This document shows positions 31,901 to 39,655 of a DNA stretch of 46,112 nucleotides, one piece after another. Both the position numbers and the translations under genes were made by a program. The stretch is from Candidatus Peregrinibacteria bacterium (GTDB taxonomy: Bacteria > Patescibacteriota > Gracilibacteria > CAIRYL01 > GCA-016699755): positions 1 to 46,112 of the forward strand of contig JANTGK010000006.1 in NCBI GenBank assembly GCA_024762935.1, written 5' to 3'. Position 1 is the stretch's first letter. Each line of letters starts with the position of its first letter. The notes below the pieces were generated by a model. The model was not told the DNA's origin. It saw only the letters and a list, made by a program, of their open reading frames with translations, and searched no databases.

Positions 31901-32726
31901 ATTCATTCTTCTTTTTTTCAAAAATACTCTTTGCCAAAATATAGTGTTTATTCTCTCCTGATTTATTCTCATATTCTACTTTCACATACTCAATATCCGG
32001 ATTCACACAGAGTGCCAAATTACTCGGAAGCGTCCACGGTGTTGTTGTCCAAGCTAATACATATGTTCCTGGCTTATCAGCAAGTTCAAACTTCACTGTA
32101 ACTGCTGGATCATCAATATCTTTATAATTCAAATTCGCTTCAAAATTACTAAGAGTAGAAGCAAGTTTTGGAGAATACGAAACTACTTTTTTACCCTCAT
32201 AAATAAAACCTTTTTTCCAAAGTTCTGAAAAAACCCAGAGAATTGATTCCATATATTGAGGATCCATCGTCCGATATGAATTCTTAAAATCAACCCATCG
32301 CCCCATCCTCTCGACAGTTTGTTCCCATTCACCAGTGTATTTCTGAACAATACCGCGACAAGATTCACAAAAATTTTGGATACCATACTTTTCAATATCC
32401 TCACGATTCTTAAAGCCAAGTTGCTTCTCCATTTCATGTTCCACAGGTACACCATGACAATCCCAACCAAAGCGACGAGGAACATATTTACCGAGCATGG
32501 TTTGATACCGAGGGATAAGATCTTTTAGTGTTCCAGCAAGAATATGTCCATAGTGTGGCAAACCCGTTGCAAATGGAGGACCATCATAAAAAGTAAATTG
32601 ATTTGACACATCACGATTTTCAAGAGACTTTCGAAAACAGTCATTTTCTTTCCAGAAACAAAGAATCTCCTCTTCGATTTGAGGAAAATGTACTCTTGCA
32701 TCAACCGGTTGAAATGAGGAAGTCAT
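28950..32726 (-). CDS. ileS: Isoleucyl-tRNA synthetase (eukaryal/archaeal-like type) with inserted histidine-phosphatase domain
   Basis: PFATGLPHYGHILAGTLKD signature; CP1-type WTTTPWTLPSNLAL; KMSKSKKNYPDP; RHGEGTHN...LLRTRQTA...VTHGAVLR insert; start reassigned from TTG at 32750 to ATG at 32726 (MTSSFQPV). Confidence 0.96.
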   Translation of the reverse strand: MTSSFQPVDARVHFPQIEEEILCFWKENDCFRKSLENRDVSNQFTFYDGPPFATGLPHYGHILAGTLKDLIPRYQTMLGKYVPRRFGWDCHGVPVEHEMEKQLGFKNREDIEKYGIQNFCESCRGIVQKYTGEWEQTVERMGRWVDFKNSYRTMDPQYMESILWVFSELWKKGFIYEGKKVVSYSPKLASTLSNFEANLNYKDIDDPAVTVKFELADKPGTYVLAWTTTPWTLPSNLALCVNPDIEYVKVEYENKSGENKHYILAKSIFEKKKNELFPSAKDLQSNESLSTLPKIIQIYHGSDLVGKTYTPLFSFFADHKNAFQILGNDFVSDADGTGIVHLAPAFGEEDSRVCRAHSIEPIDPIDKNGYFDDSIPEFSGLYFRKDETVADSIKDNVNKRVVQKLEDEGKLFKQEWIRHSYPFCWRTDCALMYRGIHTFFVDIQKIKKQLIESNRDISWVPSHLRDGRFGKLLEGAPDWAISRSRYWGAPIPVWKCEKCNHREVVGSVEEIGKKAKKTGKIFVVRHGEGTHNVENILSTQIDDRVSLTQLGVKQSQEIGSLLKEKGIDVIYCSPLLRTRQTAQHIADSAGVDVEIISDERIKEIDAGKLDSKPIPEWKASFDAGPRFHQNPHEGESEADVEKRTLEFLQEVEKTHGDKNVLIVTHGAVLRLIVKYFRNLAEEAVFGLRLPPGTLLEYSFSQLPTNDFGELDLHRPYIDNILIKCPECSTDMHRVPEVLDCWFESGSMPYAQNHFPFEEGQSAESMVGFPADFIAEGLDQTRGWFYTLHVLGNILFDSPAFKNVIVNGIVLAEDGQKMSKSKKNYPDPQVIFDKYGADAMRFYLMHSQVVKADDLRFTEEGVSEVMRRVFLPLWNAYSFFVTYANIDQWEKGEWKGLQTCLNNKLDKWIITEMRTLIQNFRSNMDSYEIDAACRLVPEFLDKLTNFYIRRSRRRFWKSEVDTDKNEAFLTLYTVIKTVSQIIAPISPFLPEKIWQNLRRSSDPESIHLTDFPDFQSFYANPNLLTEISAVRTIISLALTIRAKEKIKVRQPLSKVKVALPPRISQEMILENLDIITEEINVKELEIVENPDELSEVVAKPDARKLGPKFGREIQDIIREAKSGNFVKNENGTVTVAGKWKLETDEIEIGFIGKAGLDVESDKGIVVALDPMITPALKAEGVAREIIRHIQELRKKADYDISDRIIISITGADEVVQQFHTLIKNEVLASDILTSCTNPDEISEVEIDGIQVVLEVMKEE
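30624..31172 (-). other. Histidine phosphatase (phosphoglycerate-mutase-like) domain embedded in IleRS
   Basis: KTGKIFVVRHGEGTHNVEN...YCSPLLRTRQTAQHIA...DERIKEIDAGKL...EGESEADVEKRTLEFLQEV...NVLIVTHGAVLRLIVKYF, flanked by CEKC and CPEC. Confidence 0.93.
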
Positions 32727-32734
32727 AGTATTTC

Positions 32735-32760
32735 TAAAAAAAGCCAGCAAATATCATGCT
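32735..32760 (-). terminator. Candidate leader terminator at the end of the T-box
   Basis: Minus strand CAGCA-TGATATT-TGCTG-GC-TTTTTTT immediately before the ileS ATG. Confidence 0.55.
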
Positions 32761-32985
32761 GTCCAAGGATCCCAATCTACTGGGATGGTACCACCCTGGT
32801 TTCCCCTGATAAATCAGAGAACACTTATTCATCGCTTAACGGAGCGGATCCGGTGAGTTCTACTAACTGAAATTTCAGCGTTCTTCTCACAGCTCTTCTG
32901 GCGATACCCAGAATCAAACGCTTTTCCTCACACAGCATACGCCTTCGATAATACTCATGCAATAGAGAATGAATAAATTTTTATC
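32735..32985 (-). promoter_or_regulatory. T-box riboswitch leader for ileS
   Basis: Minus strand: AGGGTGGTACCA core at 32786-32797; CCGTTA in a CGCT/AGCG stem (about 32837-32842) as in the T-box Stem III region; GTGAG...AGTAGAACTCAC Stem-II-like S-turn; candidate AUC specifier at 32903-32905; directly upstream of ileS. Confidence 0.88.
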
Positions 32986-33048
32986 AAAAATACACATAAT
33001 AAATGTATTGTTATATAAATATAATATGGTATAATAATTTCTGATAAT

Positions 33049-35460
33049 ATGAAATACAAAAAACTCCTGAGCCGGCATAATGATAAATTTTTAAATATAT
33101 CTTTATCTGAATGGATTCGTGTTCTTCCTGCATTTATCATAAAACTCCTTATACAGGTGTCTGTCATTGCAGGTGGTACTATTATTACTGCACTATTCAT
33201 CGAAGAATATGGAGCCGATAAGCTGCCGATTTTTTTTATGATCCAAGCACTACTTGTTATTTTTGGGACAACAATTGCAAGTGGTTTTCTCAAAAAGCAT
33301 CAGCCGAGCAACTTAATAATATGGGGGAGCTTCTTAGCATCTCTTTGTTTTATTTCTGCTTCCTTTATAAAAGACCAACCAATATTCTATTTTTCAATTC
33401 TTTTTATAGGGTTTTCTATTTTTTTAACTCAGGTTTCAATCTGGATGCTCCTTTTTATAGAAAACCTCTTCTCCCCACTTGAAGGAGAGAGAACAATTCC
33501 AGTCATTGAAAGTGCCGAACCAATTGGCGGAATTGTCTCGGGTCTTGTAATTATCAGTTTTGTTAGCGAAATCAGCGCCCTGAGAATGATTCTTATTGTT
33601 GGAGTAATACTCGCGATAGTTCCATCCTTTCTGCTTGTTTCAATACAAAAATTAAACTCTATTCCTGTTTTAAAAGTTCGTCGAAAACACCGACTTCAAA
33701 AACAAATAAAACGAAATATGTTTCAAAATTCTATACGATTCTTCCGGAAGAATCGTTTTGTAACCGGACTCTTTATTTCTATCTTTCTCACTTTTTTTAT
33801 CGTTCAAATCCTTGAATATCAATACACCCTTGCAGTAGACGAAAAAGTTCAAATAGAAGCTGCTCATTCATATGGACCACATACCGAACATGCCATCGCA
33901 AATGCACTCACACATAATTTTGGAGAAATACAAATTGGAATCTTTGGAATCCTCTTTTTTATACAAATTTTATTCGCAAGCAGGTTATTACAGATGCTCG
34001 GCGTCATGAAGACATTTGCTTTGGGGCCACTCCTGTCACTGATCTCCTTTTCAGCAATGTTCTTTCATCCAAGTTTTATAACAACAATACTGGCAAAAGG
34101 AACATTTGAAGTCACTCATGGAATCGGAAAAAATGCTTTCGCAAACATATTCTATGCACTCCACGAAGACATACGTGATGACGCAAAAGAAGTGCTAGAA
34201 GGTATCGGAAAACCATTAGGCCTTTTTTTTGGAACCGTTGCTATCCTTCTGATGGAATTGTTCTTACCTCATGAAAAATTATCAATATGGATTACCATTA
34301 CACTCTGCATCACTACTGCTTTTTTATTCTTTTTAATACTTCGACTTCAAAAAAAATATACACTCGTGAGCAAAAGAAAACTCTGTTCTCAAGGAAATCT
34401 TCCGGAAAAAATGAATGCCATTGAAATACTCAGTCAAAAAGGACATATCGGTTCAACAGAATATCTCATTGAAGCGCTTCACAAAAAAAACGAACTTCCT
34501 GAAGTACAAATAAAAATTCTAAAGGTCATGGGTATTCTTGAGGATCAGATGGCAATTCCTGCCATTTTAAAAAGTTTTCATAGTCCGCAACAAAGCATCC
34601 GACTTGCCGCAGTAAGAGCCCTTGGAAACTATCAGCACCTTGGAAAAAAATTCTTCTCTCAGGCCTTTTCTGTCTACAGTATGCAATCAGCACTGAAAGA
34701 AATATTTCTAGACAATCGTGATATGGATATAAAGATTGCAGCCATAAAAGTATTTGCCAACCTCAAAGACCCAAGTATCATCCCGTTTCTCATTAAGATT
34801 CTCAAAACAAAAGATCCAGAGCTCATGGCTGAATCAGTCTCTGTCTGTGGGATGTTTAAAGACGTTGGAACTATTTCATATCTGGAAAAACATCTCAATG
34901 ACCCTTCTCCTCAGGTTCGGGCTGCAACAATCATCGCCCTATGGCAGTTTAGGAGATTACGAGTAAAACTTCTTGGTAAAATGGTTGATATGCTCGACTC
35001 AAAAAATGAGGAGGATCTTCTGGCAGGTATTCATACCGTTGGAGAAACAAAATCTGTACAAGAACGAGAGCGACTTATAGATTTTCTCTCGAATAAAAAT
35101 GAGCGTGTCCGACGATATGCTGCTATAGCTCTTGCAAAGATGAATGAAAATAAAGCAATCGAGCATCTCGTCGAATTCCTTTTTCATGAAGAAAAAATAG
35201 TTGGACTAAAGACAAAAAAAATGATGCGCGGTGTGCATAAAAAAATACAAAATAAGATTAAAAAAAGAAGTATACAAGAGGCAATAGCACGAGTATCAAA
35301 AATACTCAAAAAATCAAAAACAAGCATATTAGAAGATTTAAAACCAAAGGATCTCCATGAAATTTTTCATCTTTTTCATCTCATAGATGCTGAACGTGAA
35401 ATGTGGAAAATCAGAATGATTCTTAAAGAAAAAGGTGAACGACTCCCTGTATACAGCTAA
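33049..35460 (+). CDS. Polytopic transporter-like (NTT/MFS-like) N-terminus fused to C-terminal HEAT repeats
   Basis: 803 aa; about 12 hydrophobic segments in the first ~430 aa; then repeated helical units such as IKILKVMGILEDQMAIPAILKSFHSPQQSIRLAAVRALG and PSIIPFLIKILKTKDPELMAESVSVCG. Confidence 0.82.
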   Translation: MKYKKLLSRHNDKFLNISLSEWIRVLPAFIIKLLIQVSVIAGGTIITALFIEEYGADKLPIFFMIQALLVIFGTTIASGFLKKHQPSNLIIWGSFLASLCFISASFIKDQPIFYFSILFIGFSIFLTQVSIWMLLFIENLFSPLEGERTIPVIESAEPIGGIVSGLVIISFVSEISALRMILIVGVILAIVPSFLLVSIQKLNSIPVLKVRRKHRLQKQIKRNMFQNSIRFFRKNRFVTGLFISIFLTFFIVQILEYQYTLAVDEKVQIEAAHSYGPHTEHAIANALTHNFGEIQIGIFGILFFIQILFASRLLQMLGVMKTFALGPLLSLISFSAMFFHPSFITTILAKGTFEVTHGIGKNAFANIFYALHEDIRDDAKEVLEGIGKPLGLFFGTVAILLMELFLPHEKLSIWITITLCITTAFLFFLILRLQKKYTLVSKRKLCSQGNLPEKMNAIEILSQKGHIGSTEYLIEALHKKNELPEVQIKILKVMGILEDQMAIPAILKSFHSPQQSIRLAAVRALGNYQHLGKKFFSQAFSVYSMQSALKEIFLDNRDMDIKIAAIKVFANLKDPSIIPFLIKILKTKDPELMAESVSVCGMFKDVGTISYLEKHLNDPSPQVRAATIIALWQFRRLRVKLLGKMVDMLDSKNEEDLLAGIHTVGETKSVQERERLIDFLSNKNERVRRYAAIALAKMNENKAIEHLVEFLFHEEKIVGLKTKKMMRGVHKKIQNKIKKRSIQEAIARVSKILKKSKTSILEDLKPKDLHEIFHLFHLIDAEREMWKIRMILKEKGERLPVYS

Positions 35461-35486
35461 AAATTCACTCTTCATTCCCTTTGTGA

Positions 35487-36293
35487 TCATCTAGAGTACA
35501 TTCTTTTCCAATAGTACCGAAAAACATCAACAAAATGAATTCGAATAATTTTTTTTGTAAAGATATCTAGAATCCCTCCCTCAGAGCACCTCCTTCCATC
35601 TGCAAGAACTTCGACCTCAGGATAAAATATTACTTTTTTCCCAATCCTCTTTGCCTGCAAACACATTTCAACATCAGACATAAAAATGAAGTAACGAGTA
35701 TCAAAACCTCCGAGCTCATCCCAAACTTCCTTTCTCATAGCCCAAAAAGATGACTGGATCCAATCGACCTCTTTTATAGAATGCATATCCATATTTATTT
35801 GTTCATATTTTTCGACTGGTTTTCGAAATGGCCATACATTCCTCAGTGGTGTCCTCCTCAATAATTGAGCCACAGGAGTGGGGAAATGTCGTGCAGTGTA
35901 CTCAAAGCAAGAGTCGGGGTTCTTCTGACGAGGTCCAAGAATTCCAATATCAGGATTATGAGTGACATAGTGAGTGATATTTAAAAATGTATTAGGATTG
36001 ATGCTCACAATATCAGGATTGATAATAAACAAAATTTCTCCAGTCGCATGACTGGCAGCGAGATTATTTCCTGCTGCATATCCCTTATTTTTTGTAAAAA
36101 GAAGACGAACATTTTCCCGTTGATGAAGAGGATATAAAATTTCCCTATTCCGCTGTAATCCCGAGTTATCAACAATAATTATCTCAAGATCAAAATTTCT
36201 ATTCTGCAGAAAGAGACTTTCGACATTTTTTAGTACCTCATATGGCTTTGAAGTATTCAGAATGATTGCCGAAACTTTTTTTACTACACTCAT
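35487..36293 (-). CDS. Family 2 glycosyltransferase
   Basis: VSAIILNTSKPYEVLKNVESL; DLEIIIVDNSG; NKGYAAGNNLAASHATGEILFIINPDI; rhamnosyltransferase-like arrangement. Confidence 0.92.
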   Translation of the reverse strand: MSVVKKVSAIILNTSKPYEVLKNVESLFLQNRNFDLEIIIVDNSGLQRNREILYPLHQRENVRLLFTKNKGYAAGNNLAASHATGEILFIINPDIVSINPNTFLNITHYVTHNPDIGILGPRQKNPDSCFEYTARHFPTPVAQLLRRTPLRNVWPFRKPVEKYEQINMDMHSIKEVDWIQSSFWAMRKEVWDELGGFDTRYFIFMSDVEMCLQAKRIGKKVIFYPEVEVLADGRRCSEGGILDIFTKKIIRIHFVDVFRYYWKRMYSR

Positions 36294-37327
36294 AAATGAA
36301 AAAATGATTGAATATCTCTTGCAGATATATGAACAGACATGCTCTGTTTCTTGCTTTTTAAAGAAGGATACTTTTTTAAAAAAACAACAACCTGATACAA
36401 AAGCGTCGGTTCTCGAAAGAGAATATAGAAAAATCTGAAAAAGAGGGAGAGAGAGATTCTCAATTTTAACCGAAAAGAGAAGGAATGACCGAATACATTT
36501 TTATAGAGAACAACAAGGTGTCCAAAAAAAGAATTTTTTCGTACCCACTTTGTTTTTTGTTTTCTATTTATAACGAGAGTACCTACATGCCACTGAGATT
36601 TCTCTTTCACTCCTACTTGACGGTTGTGCCAAACATGGGCATTTGCCACTAGAAGAGTTCGCACTCCTGCCCATTTGAGCCGATATGCCATATCAATATC
36701 ATCCTTGTAGTGAAGAAATTCATCAAAATATTCATTCCTCTTGCCAGAATCTTTCCATACGATAGATTGCAAAGCAGAAACATGAAATACGGAGAGTGCA
36801 CCGCTTGGACCAAATATCTCCTTGTTTTCTTGAAAGAGAGATGTATCAGGAAGTCCTTGTCCAATGTCAAAAAAATACTGACCCCGTGTGACACCTATTC
36901 CCATAGAATCAATAATCGGAAGCTTCTTATGGCGAAGAAAGTCCCAAGATAAAATTTTTACACCAGCGACACCATACTCTGGAGCATGAATAAAAGCGTC
37001 TATTACATTCTTTAAAAAATCAGATGCATAGAGCATATCATTACTGGCACAGACATAGTACGAACCAGTCATTTTCTCCATCATCAGATTATGTCCTCCT
37101 GAATGGAACAACTTGTTTTTACTTTTAAGAAATTGACAACTCCCGAGTTGTTGTGATGAGAGTGTTTTTCGAAGAAAGTTTTCTGCAGAATATTCAGGTC
37201 CATAATCAAGGAAAAGTATTTCTATATCACCCGGATACTTTAATTGTAAAAGGCTCGGAATTGAGTAGGGGAGATACTTCTCCCCACTGTAGAGAATAAC
37301 TCCAATAGTGACTTTCGGATATTTCAT
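36290..37327 (-). CDS. Family 2 glycosyltransferase
   Basis: VTIGVILYSGEKYLPYSIPSLLQLKYPGDIEILFLDYGP; NKLFHSGGHNLMM; 4-bp overlap with the downstream GT gene. Confidence 0.88.
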   Translation of the reverse strand: MKYPKVTIGVILYSGEKYLPYSIPSLLQLKYPGDIEILFLDYGPEYSAENFLRKTLSSQQLGSCQFLKSKNKLFHSGGHNLMMEKMTGSYYVCASNDMLYASDFLKNVIDAFIHAPEYGVAGVKILSWDFLRHKKLPIIDSMGIGVTRGQYFFDIGQGLPDTSLFQENKEIFGPSGALSVFHVSALQSIVWKDSGKRNEYFDEFLHYKDDIDMAYRLKWAGVRTLLVANAHVWHNRQVGVKEKSQWHVGTLVINRKQKTKWVRKNSFFGHLVVLYKNVFGHSFSFRLKLRISLSLFFRFFYILFREPTLLYQVVVFLKKYPSLKSKKQSMSVHISARDIQSFFHL

Positions 37328-37482
37328 ACTTCATATAGTATCTCGTGAAATACGTATCAGAGCAAGCAATCAACCCAAAGAGGATAATCTGAAAAATTGA
37401 CGTATTGTTGCAAGATTTTCAATACAAAGTTTTTAAATCTGAATTTTTGATTATTTATTTCTCTTTCAGTAATATAACGCAT

Positions 37483-37941
37483 ATGGACAAGAAAAATTAT
37501 ATTCTTTGGGGAATTGTTATTTTCATCTTCCTCTGGATGGGGACTACCCTCATACCAGAGCGAAATAAAGAGGCATCAATAAATAAAAATCAGTCTCAAG
37601 AAAACCGAGTCATACAAGCCGTACAATCAGCAAAAGCTCAAATACAATGTGGATACTCTAAAGTGGAATATGAATATATCACCCCATCAGAGGGGGTTGA
37701 AAAATTTATCGAAGCCCATCAGATCATATCTACAACCAATATTTTTGGAGATGAAGACGAAGAAAAAAAACAAAAACCAATAGAGTATGTTCTCAGAAAG
37801 GCAAAATCTTCTTGGCAAGTCTCCCTTACTCCAAACAACGAAGAAAAGACAATCCGTATTACTGGATACGGAAGAGATATGCTCAATCCACTCAAACGAG
37901 TAACTATACAATGTTCTTCGGGGGACCCTCAAGAATTGTAA
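37483..37941 (+). CDS. Hypothetical protein with N-terminal TM/signal anchor
   Basis: Start at MDKKNYILWGIVIFIFLWMGTTLIP; soluble remainder unrecognised. Confidence 0.6.
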   Translation: MDKKNYILWGIVIFIFLWMGTTLIPERNKEASINKNQSQENRVIQAVQSAKAQIQCGYSKVEYEYITPSEGVEKFIEAHQIISTTNIFGDEDEEKKQKPIEYVLRKAKSSWQVSLTPNNEEKTIRITGYGRDMLNPLKRVTIQCSSGDPQEL

Positions 37942-38587
37942 TAACACCTGTTTTTTGATCAACACTTATTTTCCCAGATTCACGAAGACGCCTCATCTCA
38001 CGAGTAACAGTGACTCGATTCAATCCACTTCTTTTAGCAAGTTCCTCATGGGTGATGATAAGCGGTCTATTTAAAAATCCAAAGAAATTTTTCTGACGAG
38101 TATTTTTTAAACGACTTAACTCATTTAAAAGAAGCTCTCCAGCAGGTGCAGAACTATCTTTGAGACGATTTTCATAATCAGAAAGTCTTCCAGAAACTTC
38201 TTGCCAAAAACGTACCATGGCTCTTGGATTTGTAGAAATAATTTTCAACATCACATCTTGTGGAAAATTACAGATTTTTGAACCAAGGACCACTTCAGCA
38301 AAATGCTCAATTTTTTCTGGTTTCAAACTTATTCCACCAAATACCGAACCAGGGCCAAGAGTGTCAAATACAATCCTTTTTTCATTCCTCATATGGTATA
38401 AAATAACTTCACCCTGTTTTATCATATATATTTGGTCTGTTTGTTCACCTTCTTTATAGAGAACTGTCCCCTTCGGATAATCTTTCATATGCGTATTTCC
38501 AGCTACTTCATCAATCTTTTCAGGAGGAATATCACCAAGAAATTTAAAATTCCTCAGATACCAAAGCTTACTTCCACTGAGAGTCAT
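37904..38587 (-). CDS. Crp/Fnr family transcriptional regulator
   Basis: cNMP-binding-like fold MKDYPKGTVLYKEGEQTDQIYMIKQGEVILYH; C-term HTH THEELAKRSGLNRVTVTREMRRLRESGKI. Confidence 0.93.
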   Translation of the reverse strand: MTLSGSKLWYLRNFKFLGDIPPEKIDEVAGNTHMKDYPKGTVLYKEGEQTDQIYMIKQGEVILYHMRNEKRIVFDTLGPGSVFGGISLKPEKIEHFAEVVLGSKICNFPQDVMLKIISTNPRAMVRFWQEVSGRLSDYENRLKDSSAPAGELLLNELSRLKNTRQKNFFGFLNRPLIITHEELAKRSGLNRVTVTREMRRLRESGKISVDQKTGVITILEGPPKNIV

Positions 38588-38820
38588 ATGTATATTTCAA
38601 AATATATGTTTAGTTTTGCTCTTCCGAGAGAAAAATACAAGAAAACGAAACAGGAGCACATACAAGAGAGGAGAAGTAGTAGAGACAAAAAACTCATACA
38701 CATTTTCAGAGAACACCATAAAAATGCTTCTTTCTAGACTTCCACACCAATCGTATTGAGCCTCTCTCTATTTAGAGTGGAGCAATTCTCATTTTTCATT
38801 AAGCTTTTTTTTCTGTGGAA

Positions 38821-38860
38821 CTTTGTTCCTTTGTAACTCTGCAACTTTGAGACTTTCTAT
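38821..38860. repeat. Degenerate period-8 repeat (CTTTGTAA-like)
   Basis: CTTTGTTC CTTTGTAA CTCTGCAA CTTTGAGA CTTTCTAT read consecutively. Confidence 0.55.
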
Positions 38861-38896
38861 CTTCCATATTCTCTCTTCTGTACCCCACACTCTCTT

Positions 38897-39598
38897 CTAC
38901 TTCTTATATTCTTTTAAAGGAAGGTTTTTTGCACAAGCAGGACACTCTGACGTATGAAATGAAGGAGCATAAACAACCCCCATTGCATAGAGCTCATTTT
39001 TTGGCTCCATTAAGAAGGCATGACCCCTATGGATTCCATAGAGAATGGAAAACCCAGTAATTCCCATTTTTTCTTTTTTTTGTTTTATCTCTGCTACAAG
39101 TTCTCTTGAAGAAGTACCGTTATTACAAATATCTTCTATAAACAGAAGATGCTTGCCACGACACTTATCCAGTTGCTCTCCATAAATCCCTAGTACTCCT
39201 TCTCTCTTTTCAGTATATGCATATTCAATACCCGTTTTAGCAAACATACTCAACTGTACTACTTTTGGAAGCATAAGCGACCCCATAGCAACACCAACGA
39301 TAATAAGATTTTTTTTATCTGAAAAAAACTCTTCAATAGCTGTTGAATAAAACTGAGCAAGTTCAAGCTCTTGAGCAGTGGTCAAAAGACGGTAGTTAAT
39401 AAAATATTCTCCATGCATTCGTGAGCCATCTATTGCTTTTCCCTTATATTCGAAATGTCCTTCCTGAATAATGTGAAAACTTTTTAATTTTTCAATAAAT
39501 TCTTCTGACCGAGAGAATGTCTTTAAATTTTTGGGTGCAGGAGGAGTCATAAGAAATAAAACTTCCTCCATTGTTCCAGAGTTCCTTTGTATCTGCAA
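38897..39598 (-). CDS. Orotate phosphoribosyltransferase-like PRTase with C-terminal CxxC tail
   Basis: PRPP-loop-like HLLFIEDICNNGTSSRELV; LIIVGVAMGSLMLP; C-term FHTSECPACAKNLP; start uncertain (ATG at about 39571 possible). Confidence 0.75.
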   Translation of the reverse strand: MQIQRNSGTMEEVLFLMTPPAPKNLKTFSRSEEFIEKLKSFHIIQEGHFEYKGKAIDGSRMHGEYFINYRLLTTAQELELAQFYSTAIEEFFSDKKNLIIVGVAMGSLMLPKVVQLSMFAKTGIEYAYTEKREGVLGIYGEQLDKCRGKHLLFIEDICNNGTSSRELVAEIKQKKEKMGITGFSILYGIHRGHAFLMEPKNELYAMGVVYAPSFHTSECPACAKNLPLKEYKK

Positions 39599-39655
39599 TC
39601 TCTTTCATGAAACTCAAAAAAAGTGTATAATAATAAGAATTAACTCTTAATACTC

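Noticed and set aside
32955-33293. 112-aa minus-strand ORF upstream of the ileS leader
   Set aside because: Overlaps the start of the transporter-HEAT gene and the T-box region; no motif
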